Shown piece by piece: positions 54,894 to 62,889 of a stretch of 64,000 nucleotides of DNA. Under the pieces are notes generated by a model. That model saw nothing but the letters and a program-made list of their open reading frames with translations, made no database searches and had not been told where the DNA came from. The stretch lies in assembly GCF_023015985.1 (NCBI RefSeq), contig NZ_JALKAO010000003.1, forward strand, positions 682,001 through 746,000. Reading direction: 5' to 3'. Each line of letters begins with the position of its first letter. Positions within the stretch are counted from its first letter, which is position 1. The DNA comes from Marivita sp. S6314 (GTDB lineage: Bacteria > Pseudomonadota > Alphaproteobacteria > Rhodobacterales > Rhodobacteraceae). A program made the position numbers and the translations under genes.

Positions 54894-55739
54894 ATGGCAT
54901 TGATCAATTACGAAGCCCGGCTGCGCCGTGTGTTGCACCATATCTATGACAACCCTGCGGGCGATCTGTCATTGGATGCGCTGGCGGATGTCGCGGCGAT
55001 GTCGCGGTTTCACTGGCACCGGGTGTTTGTTGCGATGACCGGCGAAACCTGCGCCCAGGCGGTGCGGCGCATCCGCGCTCATCGGGCCGCGCATTGGCTG
55101 ATCCAGACCGATTGGCCCATCGCGCTGATTGCGGCGCGGTCCGGGCATCAAAACGCGCAAAGCTTTGCGCGGTCCTTTCGCACCCAATTCGGTGTCACGC
55201 CTGCGGTGTTCCGCGAGAGTGGCGTGCCCGGAGATTTTGAACTTTTGAGGAAAGGACATGTGACCATGGCAGATTTCGAGATCCGCGAGATGACAGAGAC
55301 CCGGCTGTTTGGCCTGCCGCACCGGGGGGCGTATTCGGAGATCGGACAGGCGTTTCAACACGTGGCGGCCGTTTTTTCGGCGCGGGGTTTGTGGCCACAG
55401 GCGCGGGGGATGGTGGCGGTGTACCATTGCGATCCGTCTTCCATGCCCGAAGCTGACCTGCGTAGCCATGCCGGGGTGCGGGTCGACGAGGGTGTGGCGC
55501 TGCCGGACGGGCTTGAAGAGCTGCGTTTGGCGGGCGGGGCGCATGCGGTGTCGCGCTACAAGGGGCCCTATGCCGGGCTGCCTGCTGCGTGGGATGCGCT
55601 TTACGGCAAGGCGTTGCCGGCGTCAGGGCGGATGCCGGCCGACGGGCCGTCCTTCGAGGTGTATCTCAATGATCCGACCGACACCGCGCCGGAGGATTTG
55701 CTGACTGAGATCTGCGTGCCCTTGGCGTCAGGTCCATAG
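54894..55739 (+). CDS. AraC-family regulator with GyrI-like effector domain
   Basis: 281-aa protein: two helix-turn-helices of the AraC type (about 1-108; [21 protein letters not shown] and [20 protein letters not shown]), then a GyrI/SbmC-like small-molecule-binding domain (about 120-281; the [18 protein letters not shown] strand). Regulators of this build (Rob/MarA-like) respond to lipophilic drugs or metabolites. AAAGGA 6 nt upstream favours ATG 54894 over 54891. Divergent from accA; convergent with the LysE gene, overlapping it by 12 nt at the 3' ends. Confidence 0.9.
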   Translation: MALINYEARLRRVLHHIYDNPAGDLSLDALADVAAMSRFHWHRVFVAMTGETCAQAVRRIRAHRAAHWLIQTDWPIALIAARSGHQNAQSFARSFRTQFGVTPAVFRESGVPGDFELLRKGHVTMADFEIREMTETRLFGLPHRGAYSEIGQAFQHVAAVFSARGLWPQARGMVAVYHCDPSSMPEADLRSHAGVRVDEGVALPDGLEELRLAGGAHAVSRYKGPYAGLPAAWDALYGKALPASGRMPADGPSFEVYLNDPTDTAPEDLLTEICVPLASGP

Positions 55740-56324
55740 AACCGGGATCAGGGAGGCGACCAGAAGCGTTGCCATGCTCCAGTTGAACAGGCGCAAGCGG
55801 TTGGGGCGGTTCAGCAGGCGGCGGACCTGTTGACCGAGCAGCGTCCAGCTTGTGGTGGAGATGCAGCCCATCGCGACATAGCTTCCCGCCACCCAAAGGA
55901 TCGCCGCGAGATCGCGCCCGGTTGCGTAAAGCGTGATGGCCCCCAGCGCCATCGACCAGGCCTTGGGGTTCACCCATTGGAAGGCGGCGGCCTGAAGGAA
56001 TGTCAGCGGTGAGCTGCCGGTGTCCGGCGTGCCGTCCGGCGGCGCGGCGCGGGCGATTTTCCAGGCAAGCCACAGCATGTAGAAGACCGACAGCACCTTG
56101 AGGATCGTGTAGGAGGGTGGCCAGGCGTCAAATACCTGCATCACGCCAAGGCCCACCGGGACGATCATCATCGGAAAGCCAAGGCCAACCCCCAGCATAT
56201 GCGGGATCGACCGGCGGAAGCCGAAATTCGCGCCGGAGGTCATCAACATGAGGTTGTTGGGGCCCGGCGTGATCACGGTGACAAGGGCAAAGCCCGCGAG
56301 TGCGAAGAGGAGGTCTGGAGTCAT
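55728..56324 (-). CDS. LysE/RhtB-family amino acid exporter
   Basis: 198-aa inner-membrane protein with about six helices and the family signature ITPGPNNLMLMTSGANFGFRRS near the N-terminus. It exports amino acids or related metabolites. I place the start at ATG 56324 (MTPDLLFALAGFALVT), the normal family beginning; upstream in-frame ATGs at 56333 and 56336 exist and no Shine-Dalgarno distinguishes them. It is divergent from an Lrp-type regulator 74 nt away, the standard exporter-regulator pair. Confidence 0.92.
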   Translation of the reverse strand: MTPDLLFALAGFALVTVITPGPNNLMLMTSGANFGFRRSIPHMLGVGLGFPMMIVPVGLGVMQVFDAWPPSYTILKVLSVFYMLWLAWKIARAAPPDGTPDTGSSPLTFLQAAAFQWVNPKAWSMALGAITLYATGRDLAAILWVAGSYVAMGCISTTSWTLLGQQVRRLLNRPNRLRLFNWSMATLLVASLIPVLWT

Positions 56325-56398
56325 AAGTGGCATCATGTGCCAAGTGCTGCGCATTGGGATTGCGAAATATGTCGGAGATGCCGTAGCCTTTGCAACAT

Positions 56399-56851
56399 AT
56401 GAGTGATCTTGATCAAATTGACCGCCAGATATTGCACGTCTTGGCGCAGGACGGGCGGATCAGCAACCTCGCGCTGGCCGAGCGGGTTGGGTTGTCGCCC
56501 TCGGCCTGCCTGCGGCGCGTGAGTGCATTGGAACGGTCGGGTGTCATCACCGGGTACCGGGCTGTGCTGAGCCCGGAGAAAACCGGTATCGGGTTTGTGG
56601 CCTATGTCACTGTCGGTCTGAGCCAGCACACCAAGGCCGCGCAGGAAGCGTTCGAGCGGGCAATCTCGCGCAGTCCGGAGGTGCGGGAGTGTCACAACAT
56701 CACCGGATCGGTTGAGTATTTGTTGCGGGTCGAGGCGGCGGATCTGGCTGCATACAAGCATTTTCACACCGAAGTGCTTGGGGTGTTGCCGCAGGTGAAC
56801 GCGATTACGTCTTATGTCGTTATGGGCTCACCGAAGGATACGCGCGCCTGA
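56399..56851 (+). CDS. Lrp/AsnC-family transcriptional regulator
   Basis: 150-aa regulator with an N-terminal helix-turn-helix (LDQIDRQILHVLAQDGRISNL, then LSPSACLRRVSALERSGVI) and a C-terminal RAM/ACT domain for amino acid sensing (VRECHNITGSVEYLLRVEAADL). It very probably controls the divergent LysE-type exporter in response to the exported amino acid. ATG 56399 is preferred over a TTG at 56390. Confidence 0.93.
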   Translation: MSDLDQIDRQILHVLAQDGRISNLALAERVGLSPSACLRRVSALERSGVITGYRAVLSPEKTGIGFVAYVTVGLSQHTKAAQEAFERAISRSPEVRECHNITGSVEYLLRVEAADLAAYKHFHTEVLGVLPQVNAITSYVVMGSPKDTRA

Positions 56852-56921
56852 ACGTGCGGAGACTCGCCGATGGGGTTCGGGGCGCATTGTGTGTGCTGCG
56901 GGCCTGCGGCATGTCTTCGGG

Positions 56922-57407
56922 ATGATGAAACTCTGTCGCCGCGCGTTTGTGATGTCCGGGTGTCTGGCTCTTGCGGGATGCGGTCGGACCCGTTTGGTGC
57001 GGCCGGGTACAGAGGAGCCACCCTATCCCAACGAGACGCCTGAATTGCGCCGGTTGATTGTTGCCGCAGCAGAGCGCAATGACGTGCCGGTGTCGCTGGT
57101 TCAGCGGGTTATCGTTCGGGAAAGCACCCATCGGCCCGCGGCGCGCAATGGCCCGTACTATGGATTGATGCAGATCTTGCCCGCCACGGCCCGGTCCATG
57201 GGGTTTCGGGGGCGGCCGTCCGCCCTTTTGGACGCAGAGACGAACCTGAAATACGCTGTACGGTATCTGCGCGGCGCGTGGTTGGTGTCGGATGGCGATG
57301 AGGCGACGGCGGTGAAGTGGTACGCGCGCGGCTATTATTTCGAAGCGAAGCGCCGTGGCCTGTTGGATGAAACCGGGGTGCATGGGCGCAAAGCCTGGCC
57401 GGATTGA
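56922..57407 (+). CDS. Lytic transglycosylase SLT-domain lipoprotein
   Basis: 161-aa protein with a lipoprotein signal (SGCLALAGC, lipidated at about Cys20) and one SLT domain: VIVRESTHRPAARNGPYYGL with the catalytic glutamate, GLMQILPATARSMGF, and NLKYAVRYLRGA. It cleaves peptidoglycan to anhydro-muropeptides. Starts at 56922 and 56925 are both ATG. Genes this short usually act in local wall remodelling. A 24-bp palindrome follows its stop. Confidence 0.92.
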   Translation: MMKLCRRAFVMSGCLALAGCGRTRLVRPGTEEPPYPNETPELRRLIVAAAERNDVPVSLVQRVIVRESTHRPAARNGPYYGLMQILPATARSMGFRGRPSALLDAETNLKYAVRYLRGAWLVSDGDEATAVKWYARGYYFEAKRRGLLDETGVHGRKAWPD

Positions 57408-57431
57408 TTTCAAGAATTTATTAAACGCTTT

Positions 57432-57459
57432 CTGAAATTCTTCGTACGAAGAATTTCGG
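57432..57459. terminator. 24-bp perfect palindrome between convergent genes
   Basis: The sequence from 57434 to 57457 is its own reverse complement: left half GAAATTCTTCGT, right half ACGAAGAATTTC; a T-G wobble and a C-G pair extend it to 57432-57459. It lies 26 nt after the transglycosylase stop and 105 nt after the mcl1 stop on the other strand, a likely bidirectional terminator. Similar TTCTTC/GAAGAA hairpins occur at 41698 and near 58678. Confidence 0.65.
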
Positions 57460-57562
57460 ACCCCTCCAGTAAATTTTGGGGACGCGGTCGGTGCAGGGTG
57501 GCGCTTTAAGGACGCTGCGGCGCTGTTGCGCAATCCGCAGCGTCCAAGGTGGGCGGCGCAGT

Positions 57563-58525
57563 TTATTCGTTTGCGGCAATCATCTCTGCCTGGCGGACGA
57601 TCACTTCGGCCTGTTTGATGGACGCGATATCAACCAAACGCCCCTTATAGACAGTTGCCCCTTCGCCATTTGCTTTTGCCGTTTCCATTGCGGCAAGGAT
57701 TTCGCGCGCTTCGGTCACGGCGTCATCCGACGGGGTGAACACCTCGTTGGCCAGTGCGATTTGCTTGGGGTGGATTGCCCATTTGCCTACCATCCCGAGT
57801 GTCGCGGATCGGAGCGCCTGCGCGCGGAAGCCGTCATCGTCCGAGAAGTCGCCGAACGGACCATCGACTGGCAAAATGCCATGTGTGCGGCAGGCGGCAA
57901 CAATTGCGGCTTGCGCCCAGTGCCAGGGATCGGACCAGTGTTTCTGGCCGTCGTGGAGCATGTAGTAGTTCTCCTGCGTGCCGCCGATGCCGGTGGTTTG
58001 CATGCCCATGGAGGCGGCGAAGTCGGCCGCGCCGAGGCTCATGGCCTCAAGGCGGGGGGACGCGGCTGCGATGTCTTCGACATGGGCGATGCCTGCGGCG
58101 GATTCGATGATCACTTCGAAGGCGATGGGCTTTTCGCGCCCCTTGGCCGTTTCAATGGCGGTCACCAATGCGTCGACGGCGTAGATGTCGCCCGCGCAGC
58201 CCACCTTTGGGATCATGATCTGGTCGAGGCGCGGTCCGGCCTGTTCCAGCAGATCCACAACATCCCGGTACCAATACGGCGTGTCGAGGCCGTTGATTCG
58301 GACCGATAGGGTCTTGGTGCCCCAATCAATGGTGTTGATCGCCTCGATGACGTTGGCGCGGGCGATGTCCTTGTCGGTTGGGGCCACGCTGTCTTCGAGA
58401 TCGAGATTGATCACGTCCGCTGCCGAGGCCGCCATCTTTGCAAAAAGCTTGGTGTTCGATCCGGGGCCAAAGAGCTGGCAGCGGTTCGGGCGGGCAGGGG
58501 CAGTGGGTTGAATGCGGAAGGACAT
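57563..58525 (-). CDS. mcl1: L-malyl-CoA/beta-methylmalyl-CoA lyase
   Basis: CitE-like aldolase of the ethylmalonyl-CoA pathway. It cleaves (2R,3S)-beta-methylmalyl-CoA to glyoxylate and propionyl-CoA and forms or cleaves malyl-CoA. The 320-aa sequence (NRCQLFGPGSNTKLFAKM, DLEDSVAPTDKD, MGMQTTGIGGTQENYYM, GKWAIHPKQIALANEVF) is almost the R. sphaeroides Mcl1 I recall. AAGAGGCGC precedes ATG 58525. The gap to dgcN (58526-58808) contains TTGCGCAA at 58588-58595 and no gene. Confidence 0.96.
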   Translation of the reverse strand: MSFRIQPTAPARPNRCQLFGPGSNTKLFAKMAASAADVINLDLEDSVAPTDKDIARANVIEAINTIDWGTKTLSVRINGLDTPYWYRDVVDLLEQAGPRLDQIMIPKVGCAGDIYAVDALVTAIETAKGREKPIAFEVIIESAAGIAHVEDIAAASPRLEAMSLGAADFAASMGMQTTGIGGTQENYYMLHDGQKHWSDPWHWAQAAIVAACRTHGILPVDGPFGDFSDDDGFRAQALRSATLGMVGKWAIHPKQIALANEVFTPSDDAVTEAREILAAMETAKANGEGATVYKGRLVDIASIKQAEVIVRQAEMIAANE

Positions 58526-58808
58526 GAGCGCCTCTTGGTAAGGATATTTCGTTTTTCGTTACAATTGAGTTATGAAATTGCGCCGCTTTGCGCAAGCGCA
58601 TTTTGCAGTTGCAGCATCGGCAGTGCAGCATGTGCGAGGGTCGGGGAGGTATTCTGCGCGTAGCTGTAGTTTCTGCGAAGAATCTTCGGGAAATTTTGAG
58701 TTCATTCGAAGATTTCACGCAGCCGGTCCGAAATGTGCAGAGAAACGGGAGAAATTCTTGAAATGGCGCTGCTAGTGTCGCGGGAAACCTGCAGACGGAG
58801 CACGCGCC

Positions 58809-59813
58809 ATGATTCAGACCCCTTACCTGCTTTTCCTCGGAGACGCCCCGGACCAACTGGCTGCGAAAGTGGCGCAAGGGATCAAGGACTGGCGGCCGGA
58901 AAACGCTGTTGGCCAGTACCGGATGCCCGGCTGTGGCGCCGATATGGGTGTGGCGGACATGACGCTGGAAGAGGGGCTTGCTGCGGGCGCAAAGACGCTG
59001 GTGATTGGCGTGGCGAACCGGGGTGGCGTGATTTCCGACGAGTGGAAGAAGGTCCTGGTGGAAGCGCTGCAGCTTGGCTACGACGTGGCGGCGGGGCTGC
59101 ACAACCTGCTGCGCAATGAAGACGAATTGCAGGCCGCGGCGCGGGTCAATGGGCGCACACTGTTTGATGTGCGTATCCCAAGCGTTGCCTATCCCATCGC
59201 AAACGGGAAGAAGCGCAGCGGCAAGCGGGTGCTGGCGATTGGTACCGATTGTTCCTGCGGCAAGATGTATACCGCGATGTCGATGGATGCCGAAATGGTC
59301 AAGCGCGGCTTGAAATCGGACTTCCGGGCGACGGGTCAGACCGGGATCCTGGTCACCGGCAAAGGCGTGCCCTTGGATGCGGTGATTGCCGATTTCATGG
59401 CCGGTGCGGTTGAATACCTGACGCCGGACAATGATGACGATCACTGGGATCATATCGAGGGGCAGGGCAGCCTGTTCCATGTGTCCTATTCCGGGGTCAC
59501 CATGGCGTTGATCCATGGCGGGCAGCCGGATGCGCTGATCCTGTGCCACGAACCGACCCGCACCCATATGCGCGGTTTGCCCGATTACAGCCTGCCTTCG
59601 CTGGAACAGTTGCGCGACACGGCGTTGCCGTTGGCGCGGGTGGCGAACCCGAATTGCCAGGTGGCGGGTGTGTCTGTGAACACGAAAGCATTGCCGGAAG
59701 ATGAAGCGCTGGCATTGTTGGCGGATATGGAGACACGTCTGGGCTTGCCGGCCACCGATCCGTTCCGGTTTGGTGCGGGCAAATTGGTGGACGCGCTGCT
59801 GGCGCTCGACTGA
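58809..59813 (+). CDS. dgcN: N-acetyltransferase DgcN (DUF1611 family)
   Basis: 334-aa DUF1611 protein: an N-terminal domain to about 135, then a P-loop-type domain with IGTDCSCGKMYTAMSMDAEM. DgcN was shown in marine bacteria to N-acetylate D-glutamate and other D-amino acids, feeding the racemase DgcA. The next gene is dgcA, so the pair is complete. The start ATG follows GACGGAG. An aminotransferase and an FAD oxidase for amino acids lie 2 kb on, widening the D-amino-acid theme. Confidence 0.92.
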   Translation: MIQTPYLLFLGDAPDQLAAKVAQGIKDWRPENAVGQYRMPGCGADMGVADMTLEEGLAAGAKTLVIGVANRGGVISDEWKKVLVEALQLGYDVAAGLHNLLRNEDELQAAARVNGRTLFDVRIPSVAYPIANGKKRSGKRVLAIGTDCSCGKMYTAMSMDAEMVKRGLKSDFRATGQTGILVTGKGVPLDAVIADFMAGAVEYLTPDNDDDHWDHIEGQGSLFHVSYSGVTMALIHGGQPDALILCHEPTRTHMRGLPDYSLPSLEQLRDTALPLARVANPNCQVAGVSVNTKALPEDEALALLADMETRLGLPATDPFRFGAGKLVDALLALD

Positions 59814-59835
59814 TCCGCGTTTGGCGGGGCGGGTG

Positions 59836-59860
59836 TTGGCATATTTGGAAAAAGAAGATC
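59836..59860 (+). repeat. Short intergenic repeat between dgcN and dgcA
   Basis: Contains GCATATTTGGAAAAAGAAGA (59839-59858), identical to 53109-53128. It lies in the 63-nt space between two genes that should be co-transcribed. Confidence 0.6.
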
Positions 59861-59876
59861 CGGGGAAGGGCTGCGC

Positions 59877-60839
59877 ATGATAGAGGTCAAGCGGGATGTG
59901 TTCAAGCTGGCGCAGGTGTTCACCATCTCACGCGGGTCGCGCACCGAAGCCAAGGTTCTGACGGTTCGGGTGACGCGGGACGGCGTAACGGGGTGGGGCG
60001 AATGTGTGCCCTATGCGCGGTACGGTGAAACGCTGGAGAGTGTTGAGGCGGAAATCCTTGGATTGCCGGAAGGCATTGACCGAACCGCCCTTCAGGAGGC
60101 CTTGCCGCCCGGGGCCGCCCGCAATGCGGTGGATTGTGCCTTGTGGGATCTGGAGGCCAAGGCGGCGGGCAAACGGGTGTGGGAGCTGGCAGGTTTGACG
60201 CAGCCCAAGCCCGAGATCACCGCCTACACCTTGTCGCTGGACACACCGGAAGGCATGCAGGCGCAGGCGGCGCAGAATGCGCATCGGCCATTGCTCAAGA
60301 TCAAGCTGGGCACGCCGGATGACATGCCGCGACTCGAAGCGGTGCGCGCCGGGGCTCCGGCGTCAAAGATCATTGTGGATGCCAATGAAGGTTGGTCGGC
60401 GGAGGTCTATGCCGATCTTGCGCCGCATCTGCTGCGGCTGGGTGTGGCCTTGGTTGAGCAGCCCTTGCCTGCGGGTGAGGATGACGCGCTGGTGGGCATT
60501 GACCGCCCTGTGCCATTATGTGCCGATGAAAGCTGCCATGACCGGGCGTCTTTGCCCGGGTTGGCGGGCAAATATGACATGGTGAATATCAAGCTGGATA
60601 AAACCGGCGGGTTGACCGAAGCGTTGGCGCTGCGAGATGCGGCGCGTGCGGCGGGGTATGACCTCATGGTCGGCTGTATGGTGGGATCGTCGCTGGCCAT
60701 GGCCCCGGCGGTTCTGTTGGCGCAGGGGGCTGCGGTGACGGATCTGGATGGACCGTTGCTGTTGGCCGAGGATCGGGACGTGCCGCTGGTGTTTGATGAG
60801 GCCGGGGTCCACCCGTCGAAGCCCGCGCTTTGGGGGTAG
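59877..60839 (+). CDS. dgcA: N-acetyl-D-amino acid racemase DgcA (enolase superfamily)
   Basis: 320-aa muconate-lactonising-type enolase. Catalytic lysines KIK (LKIKLG), metal ligands D (VDANEGW), E (EQPLP), D (ADES) and the opposite lysine NIKLDKTGG are all present. Relatives are called dipeptide epimerases; next to dgcN the better call is the racemase that turns N-acetyl-D-Glu into N-acetyl-L-Glu. It ends 3 nt before the stop of the convergent DUF5671 gene. Confidence 0.92.
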   Translation: MIEVKRDVFKLAQVFTISRGSRTEAKVLTVRVTRDGVTGWGECVPYARYGETLESVEAEILGLPEGIDRTALQEALPPGAARNAVDCALWDLEAKAAGKRVWELAGLTQPKPEITAYTLSLDTPEGMQAQAAQNAHRPLLKIKLGTPDDMPRLEAVRAGAPASKIIVDANEGWSAEVYADLAPHLLRLGVALVEQPLPAGEDDALVGIDRPVPLCADESCHDRASLPGLAGKYDMVNIKLDKTGGLTEALALRDAARAAGYDLMVGCMVGSSLAMAPAVLLAQGAAVTDLDGPLLLAEDRDVPLVFDEAGVHPSKPALWG

Positions 60840-60842
60840 GCC

Positions 60843-61847
60843 CTAGTTGATATTGCGTTCCTGACACACCGTATTGCCGTCAATGCGCATGGCGGATGTG
60901 TAGATCGTGGCCGGGTCTTCGACGTCGATGCACAGGCTGAACCGGGTGTCGGTCACACGCGCATAGACGATGTCTGCCGCGAAGCCAGTCAGGCGCAGGG
61001 GCGCGTTGGCGCAGTCCATCGGGTCAAATTCACTTGGCAAGGGCGCGGTGAGGGCGGCGCATTGGCTCAGGTTGCTGCTCAGTGTGGACAGATCGCTGAG
61101 GCGGGCGCGGTCGCGCTGTTCCAGGCGGCCTTGGGCGGGGCCGCCGATCGTCATCAGGGTGAGACCAACAGCGATGATGGCGAGGGCGGTCAGGATCCAG
61201 CCTGCCGGGATCGAGGGCAGTGCCGCAAACCGGCTGCGATTGTCCTTGAAATAGGCCAGAACAATCAGCGCCATAAGCGCGACGGTGGCGGATTTCAGGG
61301 CAAAGCGCAGCGTCATCTGCCCGTCGAGCCAGCGATAGATCAGAAACAAGGCATCGGTCAGCAGCGCGATGACGGCGCAGAGCAACGCCAGTGCCGAGAG
61401 CCAGCGGCGCACGCCGGTGAACCTGCGGGCGGGATCGCCGCCGGTGGCGCGACGGTCAGAGCGGTCCAGCCACCAGAACACCGGCAAGAACACCACCAAC
61501 GCCGCGATGGACCAGCGCAACCCGGCGACCTGGCCGCTGTAAATCCGTTCGGTGCTGTCGGGAAAGCGGATGTTGATCTGGCCGAACCACAGCACCAGCG
61601 CATTGCCGACAACCACACCGAAGACTATGAACAAGAGCGCGTAGAAAAACGCGTCGCGCGCCGAATTGGACCGGACCGGGCGCGGGATCGGGCCTGCGAT
61701 GTCATCCGCAAGCCAGCCATCCAGCGCCGCGTTTACTTCGGTGTCGGCCCACCCGGCCTTGAGCAGGGCCGCTCGTGTGTCGTCCTGGGACAGGCCGCGT
61801 TGCAGGGCGTTGCGGACAAAATGGGACAGGTCTGGATCAATCGACAT
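60843..61847 (-). CDS. DUF5671-domain membrane protein
   Basis: 334-aa protein. Residues 1-50 are a UBA-like helical bundle (MSIDPDLSHFVRNALQRGLSQ, then DTRAALLKAGWADTEVNAALD); then about six helices (ARDAFFYALLFIVFGVVVGNA and onward) of DUF5671 type; a periplasmic tail with three cysteines (SQCAALTAP, MDCANAP, VCQERNIN). Start ATG 61847 is followed by the family's N-terminus; the longer frame to 61940 overlaps the promoter of dat. Function unknown. It separates dgcA from dat on the opposite strand. Confidence 0.85.
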   Translation of the reverse strand: MSIDPDLSHFVRNALQRGLSQDDTRAALLKAGWADTEVNAALDGWLADDIAGPIPRPVRSNSARDAFFYALLFIVFGVVVGNALVLWFGQINIRFPDSTERIYSGQVAGLRWSIAALVVFLPVFWWLDRSDRRATGGDPARRFTGVRRWLSALALLCAVIALLTDALFLIYRWLDGQMTLRFALKSATVALMALIVLAYFKDNRSRFAALPSIPAGWILTALAIIAVGLTLMTIGGPAQGRLEQRDRARLSDLSTLSSNLSQCAALTAPLPSEFDPMDCANAPLRLTGFAADIVYARVTDTRFSLCIDVEDPATIYTSAMRIDGNTVCQERNIN

Positions 61848-62021
61848 ATCCCCATCCTGACGCGGGCGCGGGCGGTTGTCCAAGTGAAAGCAGACACGCG
61901 CCCGGCGGCGCGCGGAATTGCGCGGGGTGCGGGGCGACATTCGCTTGATCCTCTGCGCTGACTGGCTTTAGAACGACAGACGAAAAGCAACGGTATTTCC
62001 CCTGATCTGAGAGGCCCGCCC

Positions 62022-62885
62022 ATGACCCGCACCGTATACGTGAACGGCGAGTATGTTCCCGAGCATGAGGCGAAGATCTCGATCTTCGACCGCGCCTTTC
62101 TGATGGCGGACGGGGTTTATGAAGTGACCTCGGTTCTGGGCGGTAAGCTGATCGATTTTGCGGGGCACGCGAAGCGGCTGGAGCGGTCTTTGAACGAGCT
62201 CGATATCAAGAAGCCTGCGGTCTATGACGACTTGCTGGACATTCACCGCGAGCTGGTGAAGGTCAACGAAATCGAGGACGGGCTGGTCTATCTGCAGATC
62301 ACGCGCGGGTCTGATGGCGACCGGGATTTCGCGTTTCCGGATCGTGAGACGACGGAGCCAGGTGTGGTGCTCTTTACCCAGAACAAGCCCGGGCTGGCGC
62401 AAAGCCCTGCGGCCAAGACCGGGATCAAGGTGATCTCGATCGAGGATCAGCGCTGGGGACGGCGCGACATCAAGACGGTGCAATTGCTGTACCCGTCGAT
62501 GGGCAAGATGATGGCCAAGAAGGCGGGTGCGGATGATGCCTGGATGGTGCAGGACGGCGCGGTGACCGAAGGCACCAGCAACAACGCCTATATCATCAAG
62601 GGCAACACGATCATCACGCGGGCGCTGTCGAATGACATTCTGCACGGGATCACCCGTGCCGCCGTGCTGCGTTTTGCCAAGGAAGCGCAGATGCAGGTGG
62701 AGGAGCGCAACTTTACCATCGACGAGGCGAAAGAGGCGGATGAGGCGTTTGTCACCTCGGCCTCGGCCTTTGTGATGCCGGTGGTCGAGATTGACGGTGT
62801 GGCGCTGGGCGATGGCACGCCGGGCGCGCGCGCGTTGCGGCTGCGCGAGATCTACCTTGAAGAAAGCCTGAAGGCCGCGATCTAG
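62022..62885 (+). CDS. dat: D-amino acid aminotransferase
   Basis: 287-aa PLP enzyme of fold type IV. The Schiff-base lysine is K151 (RRDIKTVQLLYP), and VTEGTSNNAYII, ITRGSDGDRDFAFP and SIFDRAFLMADGVYE are further family blocks. It moves the amino group between D-amino acids and 2-oxo acids, with D-Glu/2-oxoglutarate the usual pair, so it complements dgcN-dgcA. Branched-chain aminotransferase is the alternative but the fit is worse. The next gene starts 5 nt after its stop, indicating an operon. Confidence 0.92.
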   Translation: MTRTVYVNGEYVPEHEAKISIFDRAFLMADGVYEVTSVLGGKLIDFAGHAKRLERSLNELDIKKPAVYDDLLDIHRELVKVNEIEDGLVYLQITRGSDGDRDFAFPDRETTEPGVVLFTQNKPGLAQSPAAKTGIKVISIEDQRWGRRDIKTVQLLYPSMGKMMAKKAGADDAWMVQDGAVTEGTSNNAYIIKGNTIITRALSNDILHGITRAAVLRFAKEAQMQVEERNFTIDEAKEADEAFVTSASAFVMPVVEIDGVALGDGTPGARALRLREIYLEESLKAAI

Positions 62886-62889
62886 GGCC

